Below, piece by piece: positions 25,571-34,519 of a DNA stretch of 64,000 nucleotides (position 1 is the stretch's first letter; each line of letters starts with the position of its first letter). The notes under the pieces were generated by a model. That model had not been told where the DNA came from. It searched no databases and was given only the letters and a program-made list of their open reading frames with translations. Made by a program: the position numbers and the translations under genes. Source of the DNA: Saposhnikovia divaricata. Lineage: Eukaryota; Streptophyta; Magnoliopsida; Apiales; Apiaceae. The stretch is from assembly GCA_036435485.1 (NCBI GenBank), contig CM071598.1, positions 123,878,148-123,942,147 on the forward strand. Reading direction: 5' to 3'.

Positions 25571-25588
25571 AAGGATTCCGTCCCGGAA

Positions 25589-26800
25589 TCAGGTTGAAAA
25601 CAGTTGGGGGTGCTTTTCACGCATCGTGCTCTCTAGTTCCCATGTTGATTCTTCGACATTCTGGTTCCTCCACAAAACTCTCACTAGTTTGACAACCTTG
25701 TTCCTCAGCACCTGTTCTTTTCTATCCATGATTTCTACGGGTTGCTCCACATAGGTTAAGTCTGGCTGCAGATCCACTTGGTCATATTCTATCACGTGTC
25801 GGAAGTCGGTATAGTAGGGTCGTAGCATGGACACATGGAACACATTATGTACTTGCTGCAAGCTTGGGGGTAAAGCCAATTCATAGGCTAACTTTCCAAC
25901 TCGTCTCAAGATCTCAAAAGGTCCAATAAATCTTGGGCTTAGCTTCCCATTCTTACCAAATCTCATCAATCCCTTCCACGGTGATACCTTTAACATCACA
26001 AACTCTCCTACCTCATACTCTTTGTCCTTGCGGGTCTGGTCCGCATACTTCTTCTGTTTGTCTTGGGCCGCCACCAGCCGTCCTCTTATGAGCTCGATAG
26101 TTTCTCTTGTCTGTTGGACTAGTTCAGGCCCTAATATCTTCCGATCTCCAACCTCTTCCCAACACAAGGGAGACCGACATCTTCGTCCGTATAAAGCTTC
26201 ATATGGGGGCATCCCTATACTCGCATGGTAACTGTTGTTGTAGGAAAATTCGATAAATGGCAAGTGGTCATCCCAACTTCCCTTGAAATCTATGGCACAT
26301 ACTCTCAACATGTCCTCTATGGTCTGGATGGTTCTCTCACTCTGTCCGTCTGATTGGGGGTGGTATGCAGTACACATGTTTAACTTGGTCCCCACACAAT
26401 CCTGAAAACTCCTCCAGAACCTGGAGTTAAACCTTGGGTCTCTATCAGATACAATGCTCACAAGAACCCCATGCCTTACCACGATCTCGTTTAAGTAAAT
26501 ATCCACCAGCTTGTCAACAGTGTATCTCTCGTTGATTGGAAGAAAATGTGCTGACTTGGTCAATCTATCGATAATTACCCAAATGGCGTCATGATTAGTA
26601 TTGGTCCTTGGTAGTCCGACCATAAAGTCCATCGCAATATGCTCCCACTTCCACTCGGGTATCTCTAAGGGTTGCAACAATCCACTGGGCCTCTGGTGTT
26701 CGGCCTTTATTCTTTGACATGTCAAGCATTTACATACCCACTCTGCCACATCCTTCTTCATATTTGGCCACCAATAGTATTCTCTTAGATCTCTATACAT
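25589..26800 (-). CDS. Ty3-gypsy integrase core and chromodomain (nested Tekay)
   Basis: This 403-codon frame inserts reverse-transcribed DNA into the genome. The second half of the zinc-binding region (CKCLTC) is near residues 24-28. The catalytic triad is visible as D58 (AMDFM), D119 (SDRDPRF) and E155 (SERTIQT). A GPY-type segment (SPRFIGPFEI) follows at about 285-300. The C-terminal 60 residues, with VRVLWRNQNVEESTWE, are a chromodomain that in this lineage steers integration toward heterochromatin. The start given is an internal Met; the N-terminal part of the zinc domain lies in the upstream frame, separated by a frameshift near 26825. Confidence 0.92.
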   Translation of the reverse strand: MYRDLREYYWWPNMKKDVAEWVCKCLTCQRIKAEHQRPSGLLQPLEIPEWKWEHIAMDFMVGLPRTNTNHDAIWVIIDRLTKSAHFLPINERYTVDKLVDIYLNEIVVRHGVLVSIVSDRDPRFNSRFWRSFQDCVGTKLNMCTAYHPQSDGQSERTIQTIEDMLRVCAIDFKGSWDDHLPFIEFSYNNSYHASIGMPPYEALYGRRCRSPLCWEEVGDRKILGPELVQQTRETIELIRGRLVAAQDKQKKYADQTRKDKEYEVGEFVMLKVSPWKGLMRFGKNGKLSPRFIGPFEILRRVGKLAYELALPPSLQQVHNVFHVSMLRPYYTDFRHVIEYDQVDLQPDLTYVEQPVEIMDRKEQVLRNKVVKLVRVLWRNQNVEESTWELESTMREKHPQLFST

Positions 26801-27489
26801 CTTAGTGCCTCCAGGGTGAATTGAGTCCTTGAACTATGAGCCTCTTGCAAAATCTCGTCTTTTAATTCCTGAACGTTCGGGATCCATATCCTAGATGCAT
26901 ACCTCATAATTCCATTCCCGTCCTTTACACACTTAATTTCCTCGCTAGTCAAAATTTTCTCCATCGAATTCTTTTCTTCTTCTATCTTCTTTTCCTGGCA
27001 TAACTTAATCTTTTCCAATAGCGGTGGTTGGACTCTTATTTCCATTAGACTCCCTTTTCTAATTCCTGGTAACCTCACTTCAATCTCCAGTTTCTCAAGG
27101 TCCTTGATCAAATCGTCCACTGACGTTATCATCTTGAGTTTCTCCTTTCGGCTAAGTGCATCGGCCACCACGTTAGCCTTCCCTGGGTGATAATGAATCT
27201 CACAATCATAATCTTTGATTAGCTCTAGCCATCTCCTCTGCCTCATGTTTAACTCTTTCTGAGTGAATATGTACTTTAAGCTCTTGTGATCCGTGTAGAT
27301 TTCACACTTTTCTCCGTAAAGATAATGTCTCCAGATCTTCAAAGCAAAAACTATCGCCGCTAATTCCAAATCATGGGTGGGGTATCTTATCTCGTACTCC
27401 TTAAGTTGTCTGGACGCATAAGCAATCACTTTACCGTGCTGCATAAGCACACACCCTAAACCTTTATGGGATGCGTCGCTATAAATCAC
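26785..27489 (-). CDS. Ty3-gypsy RNase H and integrase zinc-finger start (nested Tekay)
   Basis: The RNase H core starts IYSDASHKGLGCVL, with catalytic Asp at residue 5. It continues through YPTHDLELAAIVFALKIWRH (Glu of the active site) and IYTDHKSLKYIF, then the tether ending KANVVADALSRKEK. The degradation of the RNA strand happens here. The frame is shifted relative to RT upstream (near 27510) and to integrase downstream (near 26825), so the polyprotein is broken on both sides. The last 15 residues before the stop are out of frame. Confidence 0.9.
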   Translation of the reverse strand: MIYSDASHKGLGCVLMQHGKVIAYASRQLKEYEIRYPTHDLELAAIVFALKIWRHYLYGEKCEIYTDHKSLKYIFTQKELNMRQRRWLELIKDYDCEIHYHPGKANVVADALSRKEKLKMITSVDDLIKDLEKLEIEVRLPGIRKGSLMEIRVQPPLLEKIKLCQEKKIEEEKNSMEKILTSEEIKCVKDGNGIMRYASRIWIPNVQELKDEILQEAHSSRTQFTLEALRCIEI

Positions 27490-27499
27490 AAAATCTCCC

Positions 27500-28330
27500 T
27501 TATGAAGGTAGGGCTAGTACTGGTGCTGTCACCAACCTCTTTTTAAACTCTTGGAAGCTCTCTTCGCATTTTTCAGTCCACACAAACCTCTCGGTCTTGC
27601 GAGTTAGTCGGGTCAAAGGGGCTGCTATCTTGGCAAAGTCTTGGACAAATCTCCTATAGTAGCCAGCCAACCCTATAAAACTTCTCACCTCTGTCGGAGT
27701 GGTTGGTCTCTCCCAATTTGACACAGCCTCTATTTTGGTTGGGTCCACTAGAATGCCTTGTTCGCTAATCACATGCCCTAAAAACTGAACTTCCTTCAAC
27801 CAAAATTCACACTTCGAGAACTTAGCGTACAACTTTTCTTCTCTCAATGCTCCCAATACAATCCTCAAGTGCTCTGCATGTTCCTCCTTCGTCTTGGAAT
27901 AAATCAAGATGTCATCGATGAAGACTATAACATACTTGTCCATGTACTTCTTGAAGACTCGATTCATTAAGTCCATGAAAGCTGCAGGGGCATTCGTTAA
28001 CCCAAATGACATCACTAGGAACTCATAGTGTCCGTACCGGGTGCGAAAGGCCGTCTTTGGTATATCTTCTGGCTTAATCCTTAACTGGTGGTACCCGGTC
28101 CTCAAATAAACTGCGTCCTTTAGTTGATCAAACAGGTCATCTATTCTGCGCAAGGGATATTTATTCTTTATAGTCACCTTATTCAACTCCCTGTAGTCTA
28201 TGCATAATCTCATACTACCATCCTTCTTTTTCACGAATAACACCGGGGCTCCCCACGGTGACACACTAGGTCTTATCATCCCTTTATCCAACAACTCTTG
28301 TAACTGAGTGGCTAGCTCTTTCATCTCCAC
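27500..28330 (-). CDS. Ty3-gypsy reverse transcriptase (nested Tekay), catalytic block deleted
   Basis: The 276-codon frame carries typical RT motifs: SPWGAPVLFVKKKDGS at about 24-39, LCIDYRELNKVT near 42-53, TRYGHYEFLVMSFGLTNAPA at about 97-116, and the FIDD active site at 137-140. Where related elements read ...FSKIDLRSGYHQ, this copy reads DAVYLRTGYHQ. About five residues are missing, including the first catalytic Asp, so the enzyme should be inactive. It ends at a stop created by a frameshift just before RNase H. The frame is open upstream of the first Met to 28470. Confidence 0.9.
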   Translation of the reverse strand: MEMKELATQLQELLDKGMIRPSVSPWGAPVLFVKKKDGSMRLCIDYRELNKVTIKNKYPLRRIDDLFDQLKDAVYLRTGYHQLRIKPEDIPKTAFRTRYGHYEFLVMSFGLTNAPAAFMDLMNRVFKKYMDKYVIVFIDDILIYSKTKEEHAEHLRIVLGALREEKLYAKFSKCEFWLKEVQFLGHVISEQGILVDPTKIEAVSNWERPTTPTEVRSFIGLAGYYRRFVQDFAKIAAPLTRLTRKTERFVWTEKCEESFQEFKKRLVTAPVLALPS

Positions 28331-28471
28331 TAGGGCTAGCCGATAAGGGGCTTTCGAAATTGGGGCTGTACCCGGAACTAAGTCTATTGCGAACTCGATG
28401 TCTCTATCAGGTGGTAGTCCTGGAAGATCATCCGGAAATACGTCCGCGAACTCATTAACGACAGGGATTTC

Positions 28472-28897
28472 CTATAGGTTTGGTGCCTCCTTTTTGGTAT
28501 CCTTCACATAGGCTAAATAGGCTCCGCATCCTTTACGTAACAGCTTCTTAGCTTGAATCATAGTCAGGAACTTTTGGTTTTTCCGTTTTCCACTAAACAC
28601 TACTTCCTTGTCCCCTGGCAGTCTCAAACTTACTTTCTTCTTTACACAATCAATCTGGGCTCCGTGGGTTGTTAACCAATCCATACCTACTATTACGTCA
28701 AACTCTCCTAGTTTAAAAGGTATTAAATCTACCCGAAAGTGTCGCCCTTCTAATTCTAGATCACAGCCTGGACATACTTGGCTAACAGGGATAATTTCAT
28801 GATTAGCTATCTCTACTTGCAGTCTGTCTTTCAATGGTTCAGTCTTAAGGCCTAACTGACATACAAAATCTAGAGATATGAAAGACTTGGTAGCCCC
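28472..28897 (-). pseudogene. Ty3-gypsy aspartic protease region (nested Tekay), interrupted
   Basis: The frame continues directly from gag: the residues after VLFD are a TAG stop followed by GATKSFIS. Active gypsy proteases read D-S-G-A-T at this point, so the Ser codon of the active site has become a stop (TCG to TAG is one change). The rest of the domain is legible, with FDVIVGMDWL near the middle. A second TAG after KEAPNL separates it from RT. Protease releases gag and pol proteins from the polyprotein; this copy cannot. Confidence 0.85.
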
Positions 28898-30259
28898 CTA
28901 ATCAAATAAAACATTTGCCTTAACTGAGTTGAGTAGTAGAGTACCGGCAATCACATCCGTGTTCCTCACGGCATCTTGCACCGTCATGTTAAAGGTTCTT
29001 GCAGTAGGGGCCTTGTTAGAAGCAGTTCCACTCACTCTTGACACAGCTAGCCCAGAGGACATACATTCCCTCATTCGGTGCCCTGGTTTCCCACACTTGA
29101 AGCAATTACCTCCGGCACTGGTGTTGTTACTAGTTCCTCGGCAGGCGTTAGCATAATGTCCTGTCAGTCCACACTTGAAGCACTTCACATCCTGTAGGTT
29201 ACACACGTCCGCATGTTTCCTTCCGCATTTATTGCAATCTGGGGGTAGGGCTCGGGATGGGGTAGAGTAAGACGATCCCTGTGGTCGGCCGCTCTGGCCC
29301 ACACTCCAACTTTCAGCTCTCTTGGTTCCAAAGTTTCCGCTGGGTTGGGACATCGTCCCTCGCTTAAATTTGCTCGGAAATCTCCCACCCGCAGAGTTTC
29401 CCTTTCGACTATCAAACTTCCTCTTCTTTCCTTCCCTCTCTTTCTGCATCTGTTCACTCCCAGCCTCAACAATTGATGCTTTCTGTACCAGGGTGGCATA
29501 GTCTGTCAGCTCAAGAACCGCCACATGATTCTGAATCCATTGTTTTAGCCCCAATTGAAACCTTCGGGCCCTCTTTGCTTCAGAGTTCACATATTCCGGC
29601 ATAAACCTCGACAGCTCAGTAAATTTGGCCTCATACTCGGCCACCGTCATGTTACCTTGCTTTAGTTCCAAAAACTTCAGCTCCATTTGTGTCTCCATGA
29701 ACCTAGGGAAGTACTTTTCCAAGAACAGCTCACTAAACCTCTCCCATGTCACCACACCTCTTCCTTCCAAATTCCTCTTAGCTTCCCACCAATAGTTTGC
29801 CTCACCCTTCAGGAGGTAGGTGGCGAAAACGGTCTTCTGCTCCTTAGCGACACCTAGTATCTCGAAAGATTTTTCCATTTCCTTCAGCCAGGCTCTGGCC
29901 TCAACCGGCTCTCCTGTTCCTTTAAATTCTGGGGGTTTCAGGGATTTGAAGTTCCGGAAAGCATTTGCATTAGCATTGCTGGGTGGTTGCTGAACCGGGG
30001 GACGGTCCAAGTTCTGCCTAAGTAGTTCCATGAATTGTTCCATAGGGCCTCCCCTTGGATGTTCTACCTCTCGGGTGTCATCACCAGCTTCTTCTTCGTC
30101 ATACTCAGAGTCATGAAACAAGTTATGATCGTTGCCCTCATCCTCACTCAGGTTCACATTCCCCCCTTCATGGTTCTGGTGGCCTCCGGTCCCATGGTGG
30201 CTACCCTGGCCTTCAGAATTGACCGGGTGAGCTCGAGTGTTCATTCTTCTGGGTGGCAT
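28898..30259 (-). CDS. Ty3-gypsy gag (nested Tekay)
   Basis: A 453-codon frame beginning MPPRRMNTRAHP. A retrotransposon gag capsid domain is seen at about residues 120-250 (AWLKEMEKSFEILGV, ATYLLKGEANYWWE, FLEKYFPRFME). A basic linker follows, then a partial and two complete CCHC zinc knuckles (CFKCGLTGHYANAC and CFKCGKPGHRMREC) that bind the packaged RNA. The N-terminus is acidic and glycine- and histidine-rich. The frame runs into protease and is stopped at the Asp of the protease active site. Confidence 0.92.
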   Translation of the reverse strand: MPPRRMNTRAHPVNSEGQGSHHGTGGHQNHEGGNVNLSEDEGNDHNLFHDSEYDEEEAGDDTREVEHPRGGPMEQFMELLRQNLDRPPVQQPPSNANANAFRNFKSLKPPEFKGTGEPVEARAWLKEMEKSFEILGVAKEQKTVFATYLLKGEANYWWEAKRNLEGRGVVTWERFSELFLEKYFPRFMETQMELKFLELKQGNMTVAEYEAKFTELSRFMPEYVNSEAKRARRFQLGLKQWIQNHVAVLELTDYATLVQKASIVEAGSEQMQKEREGKKRKFDSRKGNSAGGRFPSKFKRGTMSQPSGNFGTKRAESWSVGQSGRPQGSSYSTPSRALPPDCNKCGRKHADVCNLQDVKCFKCGLTGHYANACRGTSNNTSAGGNCFKCGKPGHRMRECMSSGLAVSRVSGTASNKAPTARTFNMTVQDAVRNTDVIAGTLLLNSVKANVLFD

Positions 30260-30848
30260 GATTCTGATAATGAAACAAGAAATGGGTTAGGGTTTTCTAA
30301 TTACCTGACAGCGTTTACACGGGTCAGGAACGTATTGTTCTTCCTCATAAGGGTGGAAGTTGCAAAAGTTTTAATAACCCGATGCTGGAGATGAAACGTC
30401 AAAACATTTTTTTTTTTGGGAAAAATCTCTCGTGGGTGCGAGAACATTTGCCGGAGTTTTCAAGAATTCAAAACCTCAAAAAAAAATTTTCTTTTTTTTT
30501 TTGAAAAAATTTATTTTAAAATTTGTAGGAACATTTTAGGAATTTGTAGAGGACAATTTGAAATCGCAAATCGTAAATTTGAAAAATAGCATGGTTGTAT
30601 TTGTGGCTTGTAGCAATTGTATATTCACAGTTGTATATCAAAACAGTAAAGCATGGCATCGGAAAGTAAGGCAGTTGAGACAATATCAAGGAAACTGAAA
30701 CTAGATAAATACGGTACAAGAGTTATCACAAAGTTTGGATGTTACAGCCTAATACATAGTTCCGATGTCAAAGTCTAGCAAAAGTGGAACAATAACAAGT
30801 ACATCATCTGAATAGTCAGGGCTACACAAAAGTAGGGCTACATCCATA
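30260..30848 (-). other. Leader between extra ORF and gag (nested Tekay), gag-proximal part
   Basis: Untranslated leader with long A/T homopolymers near 30405-30500 and no supported ORF. It was contiguous with 33434-33564 before retroposon B inserted. Confidence 0.6.
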
Positions 30849-30864
30849 CATACTATCCGAAGTC

Positions 30865-33417
30865 TTTTTTTTTTGCTAATTAAAAATTTTATACCAAAAG
30901 GAACAACAGCTACAATTCTAGGGGCATACCCCGCGAAATCAACATCTACTAACTACAGCAAAAAACATCATAACAACTCAATTAACAAATCGAGTCAACT
31001 TAAAACCAACTAGCATGGCTAGAATAAACTAAAATATTCTGGCACCCAAAACAACCTTAAATTGAGACTAAAACATCTCACAGAAGCTAATGAAAGCCAT
31101 CAAGTAGTGCACCATGTAGTGACACGAATGCATTCCAGCAGTAAACATCTTAATAACATGACACAAAGCAACTAACTCCAAGCATCTCGCCCAGCCACCC
31201 GCATAAATGACATGTTCCCAAGCACAGGTCATGTACATGATTTGTATACCACAGTCTACCAACTTCCTCATTTGAGTGCGATTAACTTGCCCCTCAGTTC
31301 TCATAACCACAATATTGCAACAAGCTGTCCTATTGCAAATACTCTGCATAATCATAATCATGATACCTTTGTTGGCCAACCTGTCCTCATTGTACAGAGC
31401 GTACCCATCCCTGCTCCCATGGAACAATGCCCCACTCCTGCTTCCTCTCCATCTCAGATTTCCATTATTGACCCCCGCTAGGCAATAAGTACCCACATCA
31501 TTTTTGAGACGCCAAAATACGTTCAAAAAAGTTTGGCCAACTTCAGCAATTAATACTTCCCCATGAATGAGCCTGGAAGCTCTCCTAGCGATCTGATAGA
31601 AAACCAGGCCATAGTACACCAAAGCAATCACAAAGCCATCTTGAACTATCACATTAAAATAACAGGTCTGATGAGTCCCTAGAGCCTGCATCCCGTTGAA
31701 CATTGCAATGTGTCGATAACCAACTCGACAAGCACTTGGAGGACATTTCTCAACAAAATTATCCCCATGGATATTAGACAATACAAACGAGGACTCAAAA
31801 TCCTCAAGTAAAACTGAAATATGAACACATTTTCCATCCTCCTTTTCCATTAGAACCATTCGGTAGCCATCTAAGGCAATCTTTCTGATCCTTAAAGTAT
31901 CCATGAGCCTGGGCAGACCAAACCCCGCTAGCATGATAGCGGACAAACACCTGGAGTTCACCATTATCATAACACTCTGCATCCCATGGGTCTTGCAGCT
32001 CCGGTCTATCACCAACATTGGATTGTTTCGAAAAAACAAAACGACATACACCTGGTGGGCATCACTTAAACCACCATCCTTTCTGGAAGCAAATGCCTTC
32101 TCATGTTTCACAATAACAACCTTGTGACACATCTCCTTGCTGAAAAAAATTTGAATAACAGACCACTTGGATTTAGCGAAACCGTCCTGGCTCATAAGAC
32201 CCCTCAAAATCTGGTTAACCATCCTAAGCTCATCAGCAATAAAATCACAATCTTTAAAACCCTGTTTCGATGTTAACACATCCAGCCAATTAATATCACA
32301 TCCAAAAATAACTCTGTGCGTCAAACCATCAAACACCTTGGACACCCGAATATAGACAAATACATTCTTTCTGATAGCACCAAATAAATCCCTATCAGAT
32401 ACATGTGCATACGCTTCTAGAGAAGGAAGAACCATTAAGGGATCAAGGTTCATCATCCCATCACTGTTACCAACAATAATACAACACATAGAACTCAGCA
32501 ACATAATAACAAACAGAAGGCGTTCATTATCAAGTACTAAGTTACAGCTAAAATCATCAGTGGAAAGAGAACTTATCAATGAATAAGGCACGACCCTCAC
32601 AAACAGACAAGCAATCATCAACATAGAGTAACCAATCCCTTTAAATCGGGACTCCGCCACCAAAGAAATCTTGAGTGATTTACCACCGAACAGATTCCCA
32701 TCCAATCCTGTCATACTAGAACTTATGGCGATAGCTAAAATATCGCACCTGAAGTCCGCATCATATAAAGCACCAATGAACTGGGAAACGAGCTCCTCCC
32801 TGCCATCTCCTCTCCGTTCAACAAGGACATAATATAGCCCCACAACTGCAAGTCTTGTTACACAACATCGAAGGACTGCACCATTTCGGTTAGACATATC
32901 AACATACGCCTGGTGACCTCTAATAAAGTCGTCATTGATTTCATTTTTGAGTTGGTTGTTAGCCTCCACAAACACCATGATATCTTCTCCTTCAAAACAA
33001 TAGGAGATCTCAACCAAGTCATCTCTCACATACGAGTTTTCATCCCAAAATGAAACCCAATCCTTGGGAAACATTAAGATAGAGCACTTCATGGGGATAG
33101 AGCTGTTAGCCTCGCCACAATCGAGAAAAAACCTTCTCAAGACGACATACAATGTACGATTGAACCCCATCGAGTTCAATAAAGACCAGTCGACACCACG
33201 ACCACAAATAGGAGAAAAAATTGGGGGAAGGTGGGAGATTAGAAAGAGGAAGGTGGATTTAGGAAGGAGAAATTTAGAACTGATGGATTTAAGGTATAGA
33301 TTGGGCTGAAAAAACATGGCGGCTAGAAGAAATTTAGGGTTTTTAGAGAGAGGTTAGAGAGAGGCTAGAGAGAAAGACGACTCTCATTTTTTTCCCTCCA
33401 CTTCGGAGACTTCTTTG
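30865..33417 (-). mobile_element. Retroposon B: 2.55 kb RT-less insertion with a 749-codon ORF
   Basis: The insertion is flanked by the 16-bp direct repeats CATACTATCCGAAGTC (30849-30864) and CATATTATCCGAAGTC (33418-33433), which differ at one base. On the minus strand it has a leader with CTCTCTCTAAAAACCCTA, one long ORF, a 3' tail and an A-run of ten (30865-30874). The tail matches retroposon A, including the GGGGTATGCCCC stem-loop (30921-30932), but I see no similarity between the two ORFs. The leader suggests a full-length copy. No endonuclease, reverse transcriptase or zinc-knuckle motif is visible. It lies in the leader of the nested Tekay and is therefore younger than that insertion. 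Confidence 0.85.
31068..33317 (-). CDS. Uncharacterised 749-residue retroposon protein
   Basis: The ORF starts MFFQPNLYLK 100 bases inside the 5' end of the element, at the first ATG after a CT-rich leader, and stays open for 2.25 kb. I do not recognise it. The N-terminal 40 residues are hydrophobic and basic. The body is rich in short hydrophobic runs (for example LLFVIMLLSSMCCIIVG near residues 265-285) and in Cys and Met. No reverse transcriptase, endonuclease, protease or nucleic-acid-binding motif is visible. Two readings are possible: an element-encoded protein of a non-autonomous family, or a host coding sequence captured between a LINE promoter and tail. Such a long open frame by chance is improbable. 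Confidence 0.6.
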   Translation of the reverse strand: MFFQPNLYLKSISSKFLLPKSTFLFLISHLPPIFSPICGRGVDWSLLNSMGFNRTLYVVLRRFFLDCGEANSSIPMKCSILMFPKDWVSFWDENSYVRDDLVEISYCFEGEDIMVFVEANNQLKNEINDDFIRGHQAYVDMSNRNGAVLRCCVTRLAVVGLYYVLVERRGDGREELVSQFIGALYDADFRCDILAIAISSSMTGLDGNLFGGKSLKISLVAESRFKGIGYSMLMIACLFVRVVPYSLISSLSTDDFSCNLVLDNERLLFVIMLLSSMCCIIVGNSDGMMNLDPLMVLPSLEAYAHVSDRDLFGAIRKNVFVYIRVSKVFDGLTHRVIFGCDINWLDVLTSKQGFKDCDFIADELRMVNQILRGLMSQDGFAKSKWSVIQIFFSKEMCHKVVIVKHEKAFASRKDGGLSDAHQVYVVLFFRNNPMLVIDRSCKTHGMQSVMIMVNSRCLSAIMLAGFGLPRLMDTLRIRKIALDGYRMVLMEKEDGKCVHISVLLEDFESSFVLSNIHGDNFVEKCPPSACRVGYRHIAMFNGMQALGTHQTCYFNVIVQDGFVIALVYYGLVFYQIARRASRLIHGEVLIAEVGQTFLNVFWRLKNDVGTYCLAGVNNGNLRWRGSRSGALFHGSRDGYALYNEDRLANKGIMIMIMQSICNRTACCNIVVMRTEGQVNRTQMRKLVDCGIQIMYMTCAWEHVIYAGGWARCLELVALCHVIKMFTAGMHSCHYMVHYLMAFISFCEMF

Positions 33418-33433
33418 CATATTATCCGAAGTC

Positions 33434-33564
33434 ACATCTACATATCTGTAGGTCAGTCTACTCATCCACTGGTCAGAAAGGATACCACTGCACAAGTCAA
33501 CTATCCCGCAAAATCGACACACTAATGTCATCTGAACCTAGAGGACGGAGCTATCTGTAACACA
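33434..33564 (-). other. Leader between extra ORF and gag (nested Tekay), distal part
   Basis: A short untranslated stretch between the end of the extra ORF and the retroposon B target duplication. Together with 30260-30848 it made a leader of about 0.72 kb. Confidence 0.5.
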
Positions 33565-34287
33565 TCATGGGGCCGCACCGCGACGGAGCAAAGCCCTCAC
33601 CCGGGAAAATGCACGACGCATAACACGCCTATCATCCCTAGCCTGGATCACTCCGCCCCCGCGGATCCCTAAACCAAGAATCCTCTCGCGACTTCTCCTC
33701 TCAATCCTATGGAGTCGAGCCCTAGTCCTCCTAGCAACAGCAGTCCTCATCTCAGCCTGAATCCTCAATCGCGCCTCGCGCTCCCCCACTAGTGCCCGCC
33801 TCGCCTCATTAAGTCTGGCCTCTGCAGAAAGCAAGTCTCGGGTCAGGAACTGCACCACGTAGGCGTGCTCAGTGCCCGACACTGGGGGTAGGTCCATCGG
33901 CGGGGGTGGTATGACAGGAACAGGAGCAGGTGCAGGAGCAGGAGCAGGGGTAGGGTCAAGCTCCTCCTCGCCAGAAGTATCATCCTCGGAGTCACCGTCT
34001 GATGAAACAGGGCTCGATGACTGCGGAGAGGGTGGGGGTGACACAACACGGCCCTCACCGGATCTCACACTCTCCTCGTCAGTAGCTACAGGAGAGGGGG
34101 TAACAGGCTCCGACTCAGGCTCAAAGGGCTCCTCCTCGGGATCCTCATCATCAGTATCCCCTATCAGCATAATCCAGGGGCCAAGCTCAGGGTCAGCACC
34201 CATATCCTCCTCAGGATCCTCGGTATCTCGCATCAGTGCCTCATCATGCTCTCTCTCAAAGGCCTCAGGGTCTGGTATCTCCTCCAT
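33565..34287 (-). CDS. Extra ORF upstream of gag in the nested Tekay element
   Basis: The 240-codon frame begins MEEIPDPEAFEREHDEAL. It lies between the primer-binding site and gag, in the same direction as gag. Residues 1-90 are strongly acidic. A proline-alanine run (PAPAPAPAPVPVIPPPP) spans about 115-135. The C-terminal 90 residues are arginine-rich with heptad-like spacing (AEARLNEARRALVGEREARL), suggesting a coiled coil or RNA binding. The DNA is clearly more GC-rich than the neighbouring leader and LTR. I know no enzyme family it fits. Accessory ORFs beside gag are known in several gypsy lineages, so element origin is likelier than host capture. Confidence 0.6.
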   Translation of the reverse strand: MEEIPDPEAFEREHDEALMRDTEDPEEDMGADPELGPWIMLIGDTDDEDPEEEPFEPESEPVTPSPVATDEESVRSGEGRVVSPPPSPQSSSPVSSDGDSEDDTSGEEELDPTPAPAPAPAPVPVIPPPPMDLPPVSGTEHAYVVQFLTRDLLSAEARLNEARRALVGEREARLRIQAEMRTAVARRTRARLHRIERRSRERILGLGIRGGGVIQARDDRRVMRRAFSRVRALLRRGAAP

Positions 34288-34503
34288 CTACACAAGGGAA
34301 ATAAGGTGGGTCACTAACCATAAAGAAAGGTTTAAGGAGTAGTTCCCTCACGGGCCTTAAAGTCAGGGCTATATCCGATAACCCGACTGCAAACTCGATG
34401 AGAGTTCTAAGTATTATTAGGGTTGTTATTAGGGTTATTATTATTGTTATTATTGTTAGGGTTGCTTTCTTAAATTACTATCGTTTCTGAGAACTGTAAC
34501 CTC
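34288..34503 (-). other. 5' leader next to the primer-binding site (nested Tekay)
   Basis: A short untranslated region with a TTATTATTAGGGTT-type simple repeat near 34415-34460. No ORF is supported. Confidence 0.5.
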
Positions 34504-34515
34504 GCTCTGATACCA
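34504..34515 (-). promoter_or_regulatory. Primer-binding site of the nested Tekay, initiator tRNA-Met
   Basis: The plus strand reads GCTCTGATACCA, the complement of TGGTATCAGAGC, four bases from the LTR at 34520. This fixes the minus-strand direction of the element. Confidence 0.9.
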
Positions 34516-34519
34516 TTTC

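Noticed and set aside
33872..34342. 156-codon plus-strand ORF, Ser/Gly-rich
   Set aside because: Antisense of the accessory ORF upstream of gag; its low complexity mirrors the Pro/Glu/Asp codons of that gene.
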